Position numbers and translations under genes: made by a program. Positions 52,629 to 60,679 of a stretch of DNA of 64,000 nucleotides are shown here, one piece after another; the first letter of the stretch is position 1; every line of letters begins with the position of its first letter. The notes beneath the pieces are model-generated. The model was given only the letters and a program-made list of their open reading frames with translations, made no database searches and was not told the origin of the DNA. The stretch is from CALARM01 sp964431735 (GTDB lineage: Bacteria > Vulcanimicrobiota > SpSt-956 > JAKJGF01), in NCBI GenBank assembly GCA_964431735.1, contig CAYSLJ010000010.1, positions 7,547 to 71,546 of the forward strand, written 5' to 3'.

Positions 52629-53679
52629 CTCCCTCCTGTACAACTTTACATATCTGTAAAGCCACTTTCTTTTCCCTCACTCCTGGACGTCCAAGAAATT
52701 TGGTTTTTCCCTGTATTTTAACCCTCAGGGCATTTTCTATGGACGTATTCAGCCTGACCACATCACCGACACCTATATTCACAAGGTCCTGAAACATTAT
52801 TTCCGATCTCCCCAGTTCCACTACAATACCTATCCTGGCAGATTCCAGTATAGCAGGATTGGAAGTAATAGATTTCTGACCCTTTACGGCAGTGGTTTTT
52901 GAAAGAAGATCTGGTGCTTTAACTTTTGGTATAACAGGCTTAAGGAATTGAAGTGGTAAACATATCTTCATATCTCCGGGCGTCTCCCCTATTCTGACCC
53001 GAAAATTGGCTATAGCCATAGGCTCATTCGGAGAATAAAGTTGAACTGCCTGAGGATTACATTCCATTTTCTCATGTTGAACATTAAATTCCTTTATTTC
53101 TTTAAAAGCTTCCGTAAACTGTCCGAGAACCTTTTGAACCAGTTTACAAAAAATAACCTCTTCCAGTTCTGTAAGTCTGTTATCTTCGGAAATTGGCTGT
53201 CCTTTACCACCCAGGAGTCTATCCACTACAGATAAACAGAGCGGAAATTCAATAAAAATTACTCCTTTTGCATTAAACCCTTCTATAGTAAAAATATTCA
53301 AAGCAGACGGATCTACCAGAGAGTGAGTATAAACATCGTAACTCACATAATTATTATTTTCCCATTTGACCTGAACCCTTAAACGAAGAACTGATACGAA
53401 TAAAGCAGTAAGTAATTCTGCAAAATGAATCAATACTTTTTCAAGAAATCTCTCCTGATCGAGAGCAAGTTTTTCAACTTTTGTAAAATCATACCTGTCT
53501 ACTTTTCTTGAAGGAGCAACATAACCTTTACCTGATACCTGGGCTCTGGCCCTTTCAATCTGAGGTATATTTTTCAAAGGTTCTTCATAATGTTCTGCTA
53601 CAGGTTCTCTGACACTGCTACTTTCTCTGATTCTGCTTTTAAGACCTCTTTGCTGGCGACGATAGGGAACATCCCTCAA
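52606..53679 (-). CDS. fliM: FliM-like C-ring protein lacking a CheY-binding N-terminus
   Basis: 357 residues. The middle domain matches FliM (LTALFVSVLRLRVQVKWENN, FPLCLSVVDRLLGGKGQPIS, RLTELEEVIFCKLVQKVLGQ, FRVRIGETPGDMKICLPLQF). The C-terminus is a SpoA domain (IVVELGRSEIMFQDLVNIGV...LGRPGVREKKVALQI). The first 60 residues are Arg/Ser-rich without the LSQxEIDALL-like motif that binds CheY in flagellar FliM. TTG start at 53679 with GAGGGGG 8 bases upstream. First gene of the export operon. Confidence 0.9.
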   Translation of the reverse strand: MRDVPYRRQQRGLKSRIRESSSVREPVAEHYEEPLKNIPQIERARAQVSGKGYVAPSRKVDRYDFTKVEKLALDQERFLEKVLIHFAELLTALFVSVLRLRVQVKWENNNYVSYDVYTHSLVDPSALNIFTIEGFNAKGVIFIEFPLCLSVVDRLLGGKGQPISEDNRLTELEEVIFCKLVQKVLGQFTEAFKEIKEFNVQHEKMECNPQAVQLYSPNEPMAIANFRVRIGETPGDMKICLPLQFLKPVIPKVKAPDLLSKTTAVKGQKSITSNPAILESARIGIVVELGRSEIMFQDLVNIGVGDVVRLNTSIENALRVKIQGKTKFLGRPGVREKKVALQICKVVQEGDEEFEEK

Positions 53680-53840
53680 AGATATACCCCCTCTTTAAAA
53701 AGATTATAACTTATTTCATTATAACACAGATATATATTATTTGTCTATGAAATTTTTAATGTATGAAGAGTGAGTATAACGTTTTTTTACAACATGTAGC
53801 TTCACTTTTACCGGAAATTTTACGTAATTTCATAAATCTA

Positions 53841-53938
53841 TTACTGAGGTGAGCATAAATAATAAATATATGCTCTCGTAACGCGTAACGCGTGACGGGA
53901 GGAAGACCTTTATTAAATGCTTATGCTCAGGTCAGTAA
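53841..53938. repeat. Inverted-repeat element family M2, copy e (98 bp, inverted)
   Basis: TTACTGAGGTGAGCATAA...TTATGCTCAGGTCAGTAA, the reverse orientation of the other copies. It is 7 bases shorter than the 105-bp form because the core has one heptamer fewer. An AGTGAAA array adjoins at 53940-53990. Confidence 0.85.
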
Positions 53939-53995
53939 TTAGTGAAAAGTGAATAGTAATTAAAATAAAGCTTTTTCACTTTTCACTCTAACAGG

Positions 53996-54070
53996 CATGA
54001 CCGTATCGGTCACTACCAAATATGAAAATGAATAGACAGTGGAGCATAAAACTTCATCATTTTCATATAA
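53996..54070 (+). repeat. Dispersed motif M6, copy c
   Basis: CATGACCG-TAT-CGGTCACTAC...TTTTCATATAAA, keeping the 6-bp stem with a changed loop relative to copy a. Here no plus-strand gene follows. No gene lies in 53680-54250. Confidence 0.5.
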
Positions 54071-54174
54071 AATATTCTGTGACAAATTTATTTTTCCATT
54101 GTATATAAAATCATCTGTCATTGTTTATGCGAGCAGGAGTAAAGAGATGATAACGTCAAAACTCTCCGCCATGA

Positions 54175-54241
54175 AAAATAAAAATCGTGAAATGGTTTTG
54201 CCCGGATATATCCGGTCATATTTCACACTTCACGATTTTCT
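54175..54241 (-). terminator. Terminator of the deamidase operon
   Basis: AAAATCGTGAA (54181-54191) pairs with TTCACGATTTT (54229-54239), enclosing a CCGGATATATCCGG palindrome. T-rich on the minus strand after the stem. It starts 10 bases after the 71-codon gene. Confidence 0.8.
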
Positions 54242-54250
54242 TACAGACAA

Positions 54251-54466
54251 TCAGGCCGTTACCTCAAAAATCTCTCTCGTAATTCCGTCACAGGTGATCT
54301 TTACAGAAGAGCCATTTTTAGCCGCTTCTGCAAGTATTTTTAATTCCGTCTCTCTATCCGGTTTTATCCAGTAAAAGGCAGCTCTGGTTCTGAATATAAC
54401 ATTATAATTATCATTATCCTGCCTTTTACCAATTCCCCTTACCTTTTCTTCAAACGTAATAGTCAT
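54251..54466 (-). CDS. Small protein downstream of the protein-glutaminase gene
   Basis: 71 residues (MTITFEEKVRGIGKRQDNDN... to CDGITREIFEVTA), not recognised; a compact alternating beta/alpha pattern. GAAAGGA precedes the ATG, which starts 10 bp after the deamidase stop, and both share one terminator, so they form a two-gene operon. A role as chaperone or self-protection partner of the enzyme is a guess from the arrangement. Confidence 0.7.
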   Translation of the reverse strand: MTITFEEKVRGIGKRQDNDNYNVIFRTRAAFYWIKPDRETELKILAEAAKNGSSVKITCDGITREIFEVTA

Positions 54467-54476
54467 ATGAATCCTT

Positions 54477-55478
54477 TCAGGTTATAGATATTTCAGGAGG
54501 TATTTCCTCCGGATGATGGGCATAATACTCATTTTTAATATCTTTGAGAGCTTTTGAATATTCCTTTATTGTATCTGATGTAGCATCAAGACTTTCTTCA
54601 AAGGTCTGATTTTCTCCATCAGATTCAACAGGACCGAACTGAGGAGCTCTTGTAATATCAACCTTGATCTTCAGGTCTTTATCTCTCATCATGCCTATCC
54701 ATTCCTCTGCCCTGAGTGGATGGTCTGCCATGGACGGGTCTATAATATAGCCTTCTATCTTTTCTGTTTTCGGATCTTTTGCAAAGGTAATAGGAGCGAC
54801 ATGGTACCACCATTCGGCATTCATAAATTTATTTTTTGCAGTAAGCATGCCTCCTCCGTACAGATCCTCTATCATTACAAACATCTTTCCACAATTAATA
54901 TTGTCTTTCATCATAGTTTCGCACATATGATGGGCTCTGGCATAACATCCGTCAACGATGTATTCAAATGGTACCTGCGGATCAGAAGCAAGTTTTTTAA
55001 ATTCTTCTTTTAATTCTGCAAGAGAAGGTATTCGGCCGTTCAGTTTCGAAACATCCTGAATATTCTGCATTCTGGCGCCGGGGCCCAGTTTACCTATAAG
55101 GTCTTTCATATACCCTGTCTGATTGAAATCAGTATTGGAAGGAGTTTCATGAAAGCCTTTCTCTCCTGATAAATAGGATGTCAACTCTCCAAGATCAAAT
55201 TTTGCATGTTCATCATCTAACATAGTAATAAATTTCGGGTTGTCGGAAGATTTAACTTTAATATTATTTGCTGCAGTTGTTACAGCTTCTTTCAACACTT
55301 CCGCCCGGCGAACATGTATATCTGCGGAAGGTTTTTTAGAAGTTTCTTCATGAGAACCTATAGAACAGAGATCTTTAGGGGATATAGAAAGAGCTTCTTT
55401 TTCCAGTTTTATTTTAACGGCAGGTATCTTTATATCCGAAATATTCAGAGGCCTGATATTTTTAATAACATCTCCCAT
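54477..55478 (-). CDS. Protein-glutaminase-like deamidase, candidate exported effector
   Basis: 333 residues from the ATG at 55478 (AGGTGATAGGA upstream). The C-terminal half matches the bacterial protein-glutaminase fold: DGCYARAHHMCETMM (Cys178), NCGKMFVMIEDL, AEWWYHVAPITF (His226) and GYIIDPSMADHPLRAEEW (Asp247). These give the Cys-His-Asp triad with spacings of 48 and 21 residues, close to the Chryseobacterium enzyme. Such enzymes convert protein glutamine to glutamate. There is no Sec signal; the first 150 residues are polar and unassigned. The position upstream of the export operon makes it a candidate type III substrate. Confidence 0.82.
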   Translation of the reverse strand: MGDVIKNIRPLNISDIKIPAVKIKLEKEALSISPKDLCSIGSHEETSKKPSADIHVRRAEVLKEAVTTAANNIKVKSSDNPKFITMLDDEHAKFDLGELTSYLSGEKGFHETPSNTDFNQTGYMKDLIGKLGPGARMQNIQDVSKLNGRIPSLAELKEEFKKLASDPQVPFEYIVDGCYARAHHMCETMMKDNINCGKMFVMIEDLYGGGMLTAKNKFMNAEWWYHVAPITFAKDPKTEKIEGYIIDPSMADHPLRAEEWIGMMRDKDLKIKVDITRAPQFGPVESDGENQTFEESLDATSDTIKEYSKALKDIKNEYYAHHPEEIPPEISIT

Positions 55479-55631
55479 TCCTATCACCTGTCTTTTCTTA
55501 AAAATATATAAAGTATAGTTCTGATTTACATTATATTTCTTAATTTTCAAAATTATACAGGGTAAATGTTAAAAAAATGTTAATTTTTTTTCAGTATTCA
55601 ACTATGGTAAATTTTATAATATATTTCATAA

Positions 55632-55849
55632 CTTAGTACCGTAACAGGTAAAAGGGTACCCATAAAAAGCTTCTGCCTGGCAGGCTCTGGAGAAGAAAAA
55701 TTCGTTTTTTCTATAGTATTAAAAATTAAATAAGGGTTAATTTATTGTCTGTAAAACAAATGATATAAGGCAAATTATTTTTCTTTGTAAGAGCCTGTCA
55801 GGCAGAAGCTGATAAAATGGTTACGAACTTATTTGGAGCGGTATTTAGG
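55632..55849 (+). repeat. Element family M4, copy b, with long internal hairpin
   Basis: Begins CTTAGTACCGTAACAGGTAAA, ends ACTTATTTGGAGCGGTATTTAGG. Arms GCTTCTGCCTGGCAGGCTCT (about 55669-55688) and AGAGCCTGTCAGGCAGAAGC pair well, although their sequences differ from copy a. Confidence 0.75.
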
Positions 55850-55973
55850 AGTTGTCAGGAAATAACTACATCTTAATTACGATTTGTATCGTGACGCGTA
55901 ACGCGTAACGCGTGACGCGAGGATAATAACCGTTCTGACAATTTGCCGGAGTTATTTTCTTACAGTCCCTTAT
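55847..55973 (-). repeat. Inverted-repeat element family M3, copy c (inverted)
   Basis: Reverse orientation of copies a and b, with the ACGCGT heptamer core at 55889-55921 and GCGAGGATAATAACCGTTCTGAC beside it. It adjoins element M4, as copy b does, but on the opposite side. Confidence 0.75.
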
Positions 55974-55980
55974 TAGAATT

Positions 55981-56050
55981 CAAGTGAATAGTGAGTGGTG
56001 AGTAGTGAGTAGAATATGGCAATGTCACTCACTATTCACTACTCACTCAT
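55981..56050. repeat. AGTGAGT heptamer arrays, inverted pair
   Basis: AGTGAATAGTGAGTGGTGAG and further units face CACTCACTATTCACTACTCAC. They could fold into a long hairpin downstream of the minus-strand deacetylase. Confidence 0.8.
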
Positions 56051-56092
56051 TAATTATGAATTGTTATGAAACTAACTATAATAGTATTCTAT

Positions 56093-56995
56093 TTATAGAT
56101 TACAATTTTTTATCATCGGAAGAGGATCCCAGCAATCATCATCTCCGCCTGAAATCACATAGTCTTCCCCTATCTTCTGTGCCATCTCATCTATCCTTAC
56201 AAATTTATATCCCTTTTCTGTCAATCTCTCGATAATATCCGGCAATGCATTGATTGTTTGATCCACTCCGTCATGCATCAGTACAATCCCACCGGGAGTA
56301 ATTCTATATAAAACTTTATCTGCTATAATTTCTTCTCCCGGTTTTTCATAATCACCGGAATTAGCGGTCCAGAACACTGTAGAAAGCCCTGCCCTGGCAG
56401 CGGAATCAAGGACTATTCTGTCATAATTTCCTCCGGGAGGACGACAGAAAAATACATCAATATTAAGGATATATTTTATTACATTATTACAGGCCTGCCA
56501 CTCCAGGACAGCCTCCTCTTCAAATAAGGTAATAAGATTTTTATGATGATACGTATGATTGGCAATTAAATGACCATCATCATATATATGTTTCAGAAGG
56601 AACGGGTATTTCTCTGCCATAGAACCTACCACAAAAAATGTGGCTTTTATATTATATTTTCTCAATACATCCAGAAGAAGGAGAGTATATTTCAGATGAG
56701 GGCCATCATCAAATGTGAGGGCCACAGTTTTTTCTCCCCTCATGTCTTCTGTTATATCATAATAAAGTCTGGATTTCTTCAGTGTCCCTTCAGATATTTC
56801 TTTCTTTGCCCTCTCAAGAGGTGTTACTATAACACTGTTATCGTTCTTTTTCCTGTTATAATAAAAATTTGTCTGATTTTTACTCTTTACAACATAAAGA
56901 ACTCTATTGCTCTGTCCATAATCCTTTTTACCATAAGATAAAAGAAATAATATGATGATTGTAAAAAATATAATTACTCTGGTAAGATTAAACAT
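56093..56995 (-). CDS. Membrane-anchored polysaccharide deacetylase (NodB domain)
   Basis: 300 residues. An N-terminal membrane anchor or signal (about 5-22), a basic linker, then the NodB domain from about residue 88: TFDDGP (D96, D97), the metal-binding H147-x3-H151 in ANHTYHHK, RPPGGNYD, and the closing LMHDGVDQTINALPDIIERL. Removes acetyl groups from wall or exopolysaccharide sugars. AAAGGAAA precedes the ATG. Monocistronic; the ends lie near heptamer arrays on both sides. Confidence 0.92.
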   Translation of the reverse strand: MFNLTRVIIFFTIIILFLLSYGKKDYGQSNRVLYVVKSKNQTNFYYNRKKNDNSVIVTPLERAKKEISEGTLKKSRLYYDITEDMRGEKTVALTFDDGPHLKYTLLLLDVLRKYNIKATFFVVGSMAEKYPFLLKHIYDDGHLIANHTYHHKNLITLFEEEAVLEWQACNNVIKYILNIDVFFCRPPGGNYDRIVLDSAARAGLSTVFWTANSGDYEKPGEEIIADKVLYRITPGGIVLMHDGVDQTINALPDIIERLTEKGYKFVRIDEMAQKIGEDYVISGGDDDCWDPLPMIKNCNL

Positions 56996-57025
56996 AAATA
57001 CTGTTTCCTTTATAATATAATAGTT

Positions 57026-57118
57026 ACGCGTAACACGTGACAGATGGTTTTGTGGTGAGTGATGCGTGCTTTAACCGGTACCGGGCGAACACATGGACTT
57101 TTCACTCTTCACTCTTCA
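57026..57118. repeat. ACGCGT and TTCACTC heptamer arrays
   Basis: GTTACGCGTAACACGTGACAG (57024-57044), a GTGAGTGATGCGTG run, an ACCGGTACCGGGCGAAC segment also seen in part at 13077-13093, and CTTTTCACTCTTCACTCTTCAC ending at the stop codon of the radical SAM-PDZ gene. Confidence 0.7.
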
Positions 57119-58423
57119 CTAAATTACATCACATTTACATCCTCTTGTATTTACTATCTCAAGGCATGATTTTCCTTTAAGATCCAGAAGATTTTCATCA
57201 AACATTACAGATGGAAGAAGGAGATGACTGAGATTTTTCTCCTCTTCTGTTGCCAAGAGTATATCATCAACAGTAAGAAGACCTGTACAGGCAATATTAC
57301 CTCCGAAAAACACATTTTTCACAGGCAATAACCTTATCTCAATACCTTCCTTTTTCAATGCACTATCCAACATGTTAAAGGCAAGCTCAGATGTTACAAC
57401 AGAAGAATTATCTGTCATCATATGTTTTATTTTTTCAATAACAGACCAGTCCAGATCATACAAAAAAGTAAGACCGGATTTTTCTCCCTTATTTTTAATA
57501 ATTTTACAGTCAATTATTTCTCTCTTTCTTCTGATTTTCAGAACAGGATTTTTCAGATTGTTCAGTCTGTTAAAAGCATCTGTCCTGCTTTCTGGTTTGT
57601 AATCTCCTATAGCCAGAATTTCATCACCTTCCTGAATACCTGCCATATCTCCCGGTGAACCGGCGACAGAGCCTTCTGTAACAGGTGTAAGATCATTCAG
57701 CAATGGAGGTTCCAATATTACAGGAGTCTTTATCACTGATTTCATATGTTTATAAAAATCTTTCAATTCAGTCATATTAACATGACGGACAGGGTTATTT
57801 TCGTCTGTATATTCAGTAAAGGAAGGCCAGAATATTTTTATTATTTCACTGCCTGTTCCGGAAAGAAACATTATTGTTTTTTTCAGTTCACCCGGGCCTG
57901 TAACATCAGGAAGCGCTATTATACTGGAAGAAAATGGGATTTTATATGAAGACAATATTTCAAGTGTGGTATTAAGTCCTTTTTTTACACCGAGAATCTG
58001 TTTTCTGTATGTTTCAGAAATTGTATTTACCGATATATGAAGTTCTACAGGTTTTATATGTGACAGTTCTCCAAGGATCTTCTCATTCAGCAAACTGCCG
58101 TTTGTAGTAATCTGTATCTGTGTGTAAGGGAATTTTTTTCTTAACATAAAGAGTACATCCATCAAATACGGATTTAGAAAAGGCTCACCTTCTATTATTC
58201 TTGTAGCTGACTCACCTATAACGACCTTTCTTTCAGGATCCAGAAAATCTATTATATCTTCAAATTCGGAAGGCTTTAAGTCATCTATTGTCAGGATTTC
58301 AAGACCGGGAGGGTTCTGTTTATGACTGCAGAAAAGGCAATGAAAATTACATCTTGATGTTACAGGTAAAATATTAAATTGACTTATTGAGTGAATATAT
58401 TTATAATATAAATAATTATCCAT
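57119..58423 (-). CDS. Radical SAM protein with PDZ and DUF512-like C-terminus
   Basis: 434 residues. Radical SAM cluster C25, C29, C32 in TSRCNFHCLFCSHK, then EPFLNPYLMDVL and ITTNGSLL. A PDZ-like segment lies about 225-300 (AGSPGDMAGIQEGDEILAIG). The end (KNVFFGGNIACTGLLTVDDI, LPSVMFDE) resembles the DUF512 C-terminus of PDZ-containing radical SAM proteins, where the usual order is PDZ first; here PDZ lies between the SAM and C-terminal parts. Function unknown. GGAG precedes the ATG. Confidence 0.82.
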   Translation of the reverse strand: MDNYLYYKYIHSISQFNILPVTSRCNFHCLFCSHKQNPPGLEILTIDDLKPSEFEDIIDFLDPERKVVIGESATRIIEGEPFLNPYLMDVLFMLRKKFPYTQIQITTNGSLLNEKILGELSHIKPVELHISVNTISETYRKQILGVKKGLNTTLEILSSYKIPFSSSIIALPDVTGPGELKKTIMFLSGTGSEIIKIFWPSFTEYTDENNPVRHVNMTELKDFYKHMKSVIKTPVILEPPLLNDLTPVTEGSVAGSPGDMAGIQEGDEILAIGDYKPESRTDAFNRLNNLKNPVLKIRRKREIIDCKIIKNKGEKSGLTFLYDLDWSVIEKIKHMMTDNSSVVTSELAFNMLDSALKKEGIEIRLLPVKNVFFGGNIACTGLLTVDDILLATEEEKNLSHLLLPSVMFDENLLDLKGKSCLEIVNTRGCKCDVI

Positions 58424-58486
58424 TCAAAATGCTCCGGACTCTGTGAATTTTCTCTATTGCCACTTACTATCAGGGAGAGATGCCAT

Positions 58487-59854
58487 TTGAAAAATTTTTT
58501 CTATTTCTTTATATTATTCATGTTCTCTTTAACGGCAGCCTTTGCAGACACATTCCATGAAGTAAAACAGCAGGAAACCCTGACTTCTATAGCAAAACAA
58601 TATGGAGTTTCTCTGAAAGAAATTCTTTCTGCCAATTCCATAGACGATCCTGATAAAATTCATACAGGTCAGATACTTATAATACCGGATTTTTCATCCG
58701 GTACTGTCGAAAAATCAATTACCAGGTATGAAATAAAACAGGGTGACACACTCTCTTCTATTTCGCGCAAATATGGCATTTCCCTTCAGGAAATTCTCTC
58801 TGTAAATTCCCTTAACAGAGATGATAAGATAAAAACAGGTGATATATTAAAAATACCTACAGGATTTACCGTTGAAGGTCCTACCCATTATGTAAAGGAA
58901 GGGGAAACCATGTCATCCATAGCAAACAGCTACGGAGTATCTGTTATAAGTCTCTGCAATGCAAATTCAATAAGTAATCCGAACAGATTGAGAACAGGGA
59001 GACTGCTGGTTATACCGGAAAAAGATAATACAGAAGAAGTAATAAATAAATTCGGAGAAAGTGCCGTCATACAGGAAACCGTAGCACCATTAAGAGGAAA
59101 ACCATCTGAAGAAGGAGAAACAGTTACTCAGGCAATTATGGGTGATATTGTCAGCATAAAAGAGAGCTCAGGAGACTGGTATTTTATAAGAACCGGCGAA
59201 GGCTATTTCGGCTGGGTTACGGGGAACAGCCTGGCTCCGGTAAGAGACATAAATTCAGAAAAAATTATCATTTCGGCTCTCAAGGCCGATATATCCTGTG
59301 CACCGGAAGAAGGTTCCGATTACTGCGGCCATGCAGTTATGGGCTCCAATCTTACCTTTATAAAAAAAGAAGGACAGTGGGTTGAAATCATGTTACCTTC
59401 GGGCCGGAAGGGATGGGTAAAGGAAGAACAGGTGCTTTTTAAACCTAAAGACCCGCAAAGTCCGGGAGAAATAGTAAAAACAGCAAAAATGTATCTCGGT
59501 GTCCCCTATCTATGGGGTGGAACTACCCCTCTCGGAGTGGATTGTTCAGGCTTTATATTTACCGTTTATAAAATGAACGGCTATATAATTCCCCGTGATG
59601 CGGAAAGCCAGTTCAATTACTGTGAACATATAGAAGATGAAAACCTTTTGCCCGGTGATCTCGTATTTTTCACAACCTATCTTCCGGGGCCTTCCCATGT
59701 GGGAATTTATCTGGGAGAAGAGAATTTTATCCATGCGTCATCAAGCAAAGGAGTTACGGTAAGTTCTATAAACGGTGATTATTATAAATGCCGTTATTTA
59801 GGAGGTGGAAGAATTAAAGAAATAGTAAGTGACAGACCGTTCAATAACAAATAG
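58487..59854 (+). CDS. Secreted LysM(3)-SH3-SH3-NlpC/P60 peptidoglycan hydrolase
   Basis: 455 residues from a TTG at 58487, chosen because GGGAG lies 7-10 bases before it and the product then begins with a clean signal peptide (MKNFFYFFILFMFSLTAAFA). Three LysM domains (about 22-65, 78-120, 130-172; VKQQETLTSIAKQYGVS and similar), two SH3b domains (about 190-325), and an NlpC/P60 domain with VDCSGF, SHVGIY and FIHASS catalytic positions. Cleaves peptidoglycan peptides. Paralogous to the gene at 29234 but with more LysM units and no serine run. Confidence 0.93.
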   Translation: MKNFFYFFILFMFSLTAAFADTFHEVKQQETLTSIAKQYGVSLKEILSANSIDDPDKIHTGQILIIPDFSSGTVEKSITRYEIKQGDTLSSISRKYGISLQEILSVNSLNRDDKIKTGDILKIPTGFTVEGPTHYVKEGETMSSIANSYGVSVISLCNANSISNPNRLRTGRLLVIPEKDNTEEVINKFGESAVIQETVAPLRGKPSEEGETVTQAIMGDIVSIKESSGDWYFIRTGEGYFGWVTGNSLAPVRDINSEKIIISALKADISCAPEEGSDYCGHAVMGSNLTFIKKEGQWVEIMLPSGRKGWVKEEQVLFKPKDPQSPGEIVKTAKMYLGVPYLWGGTTPLGVDCSGFIFTVYKMNGYIIPRDAESQFNYCEHIEDENLLPGDLVFFTTYLPGPSHVGIYLGEENFIHASSSKGVTVSSINGDYYKCRYLGGGRIKEIVSDRPFNNK

Positions 59855-59871
59855 TAACGGGAGCTTTTCCT

Positions 59872-59898
59872 CGCGTCACGCGTCACGCGTCACGAGTT
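59872..59898. repeat. ACGCGT heptamer array
   Basis: CGCGTCACGCGTCACGCGTC and a following ACGAGTTACGA, between the NlpC/P60 gene and the AAGGAGG site of the next gene. Confidence 0.8.
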
Positions 59899-59933
59899 AC
59901 GATTCTTAATAAACATCTTAAGGAGGAATATTT

Positions 59934-60551
59934 ATGAAAACCTGGCAGAAGGTTGCTATTGGTGTTGGAATATTTCTTGTTGTATCCTGTGTGATTATAT
60001 CCATTATAGGAGGTATAGGGGCTTATTACGCATACAAAAACGGTAAAGGATTAGTTGAAGGTTTTACCAGTCCCGAAGCCAAACTGGCAAAAGCAAAGGA
60101 AATATGTGATTTCACATTACCGGCAGGTTATGACATAACATTTGCCATGGACCTTATGGGCATGAAAATGGCAATGATAAACTATACCTCTACACAGCAG
60201 ATGATCATACTCATGCAGTTACCGAAGGGGAGTCAGATTTCCACGAAAGAATTCAAAGCGGAACTGGAGAAAGGGTCGAAAGAAGAACTGCTCCAGAAGA
60301 TTAACCAGGGAAACTCTAATTCAAAAGTAAAGGAAATAAAAGAAATAGGTTCTCTTACTGTAAACGGCCATACAATTCCTTACTGTAAAGCAGTGTTTGA
60401 AAGTAACAGCGGAAAAGAATCTGACGGTATAATTGCCAATTACGAATGCACTGAAGGAGGAAGAAATTTCCTCATCATGGCCATGGCAGAAAACGGAAAA
60501 TATGATGAAAAAATTACAGAAGATTTTTTAAAGAATTTAAAATGCCACTGA
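59934..60551 (+). CDS. Membrane-anchored protein of unknown function
   Basis: 205 residues. A single N-terminal helix (VAIGVGIFLVVSCVIISIIG, about 6-30), then a soluble domain with Met-rich MDLMGMKMAMINYT and ICDFTLPAGYDITFAM, and a Cys near the C-terminal KNLKCH end. The region resembles bacterial lipid- or metal-sensing periplasmic domains only in general style; no family is recognised. AAGGAGG precedes the ATG. Confidence 0.7.
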   Translation: MKTWQKVAIGVGIFLVVSCVIISIIGGIGAYYAYKNGKGLVEGFTSPEAKLAKAKEICDFTLPAGYDITFAMDLMGMKMAMINYTSTQQMIILMQLPKGSQISTKEFKAELEKGSKEELLQKINQGNSNSKVKEIKEIGSLTVNGHTIPYCKAVFESNSGKESDGIIANYECTEGGRNFLIMAMAENGKYDEKITEDFLKNLKCH

Positions 60552-60555
60552 AGAT

Positions 60556-60675
60556 TTCGGTAAAAAATGACATGTGATTTTACCTGTACAGGTTCCGGGT
60601 TATGGTTTTGTTCATTTCAGCTTTTACGTTCTGGCTCTTCTTAACTTGACACCCATCACCCGGCACCTGTAATCA
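60556..60675. repeat. Degenerate M1 element, copy d
   Basis: GGTAAAAAATGACATGTGATTTTAC then CAGGTTCCGGGTT, as in copy b, with CACCCAT, CACCCGG, CACCTGT heptamers at 60650-60670. The right terminus is not clear. Confidence 0.5.
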
Positions 60676-60679
60676 GAGG

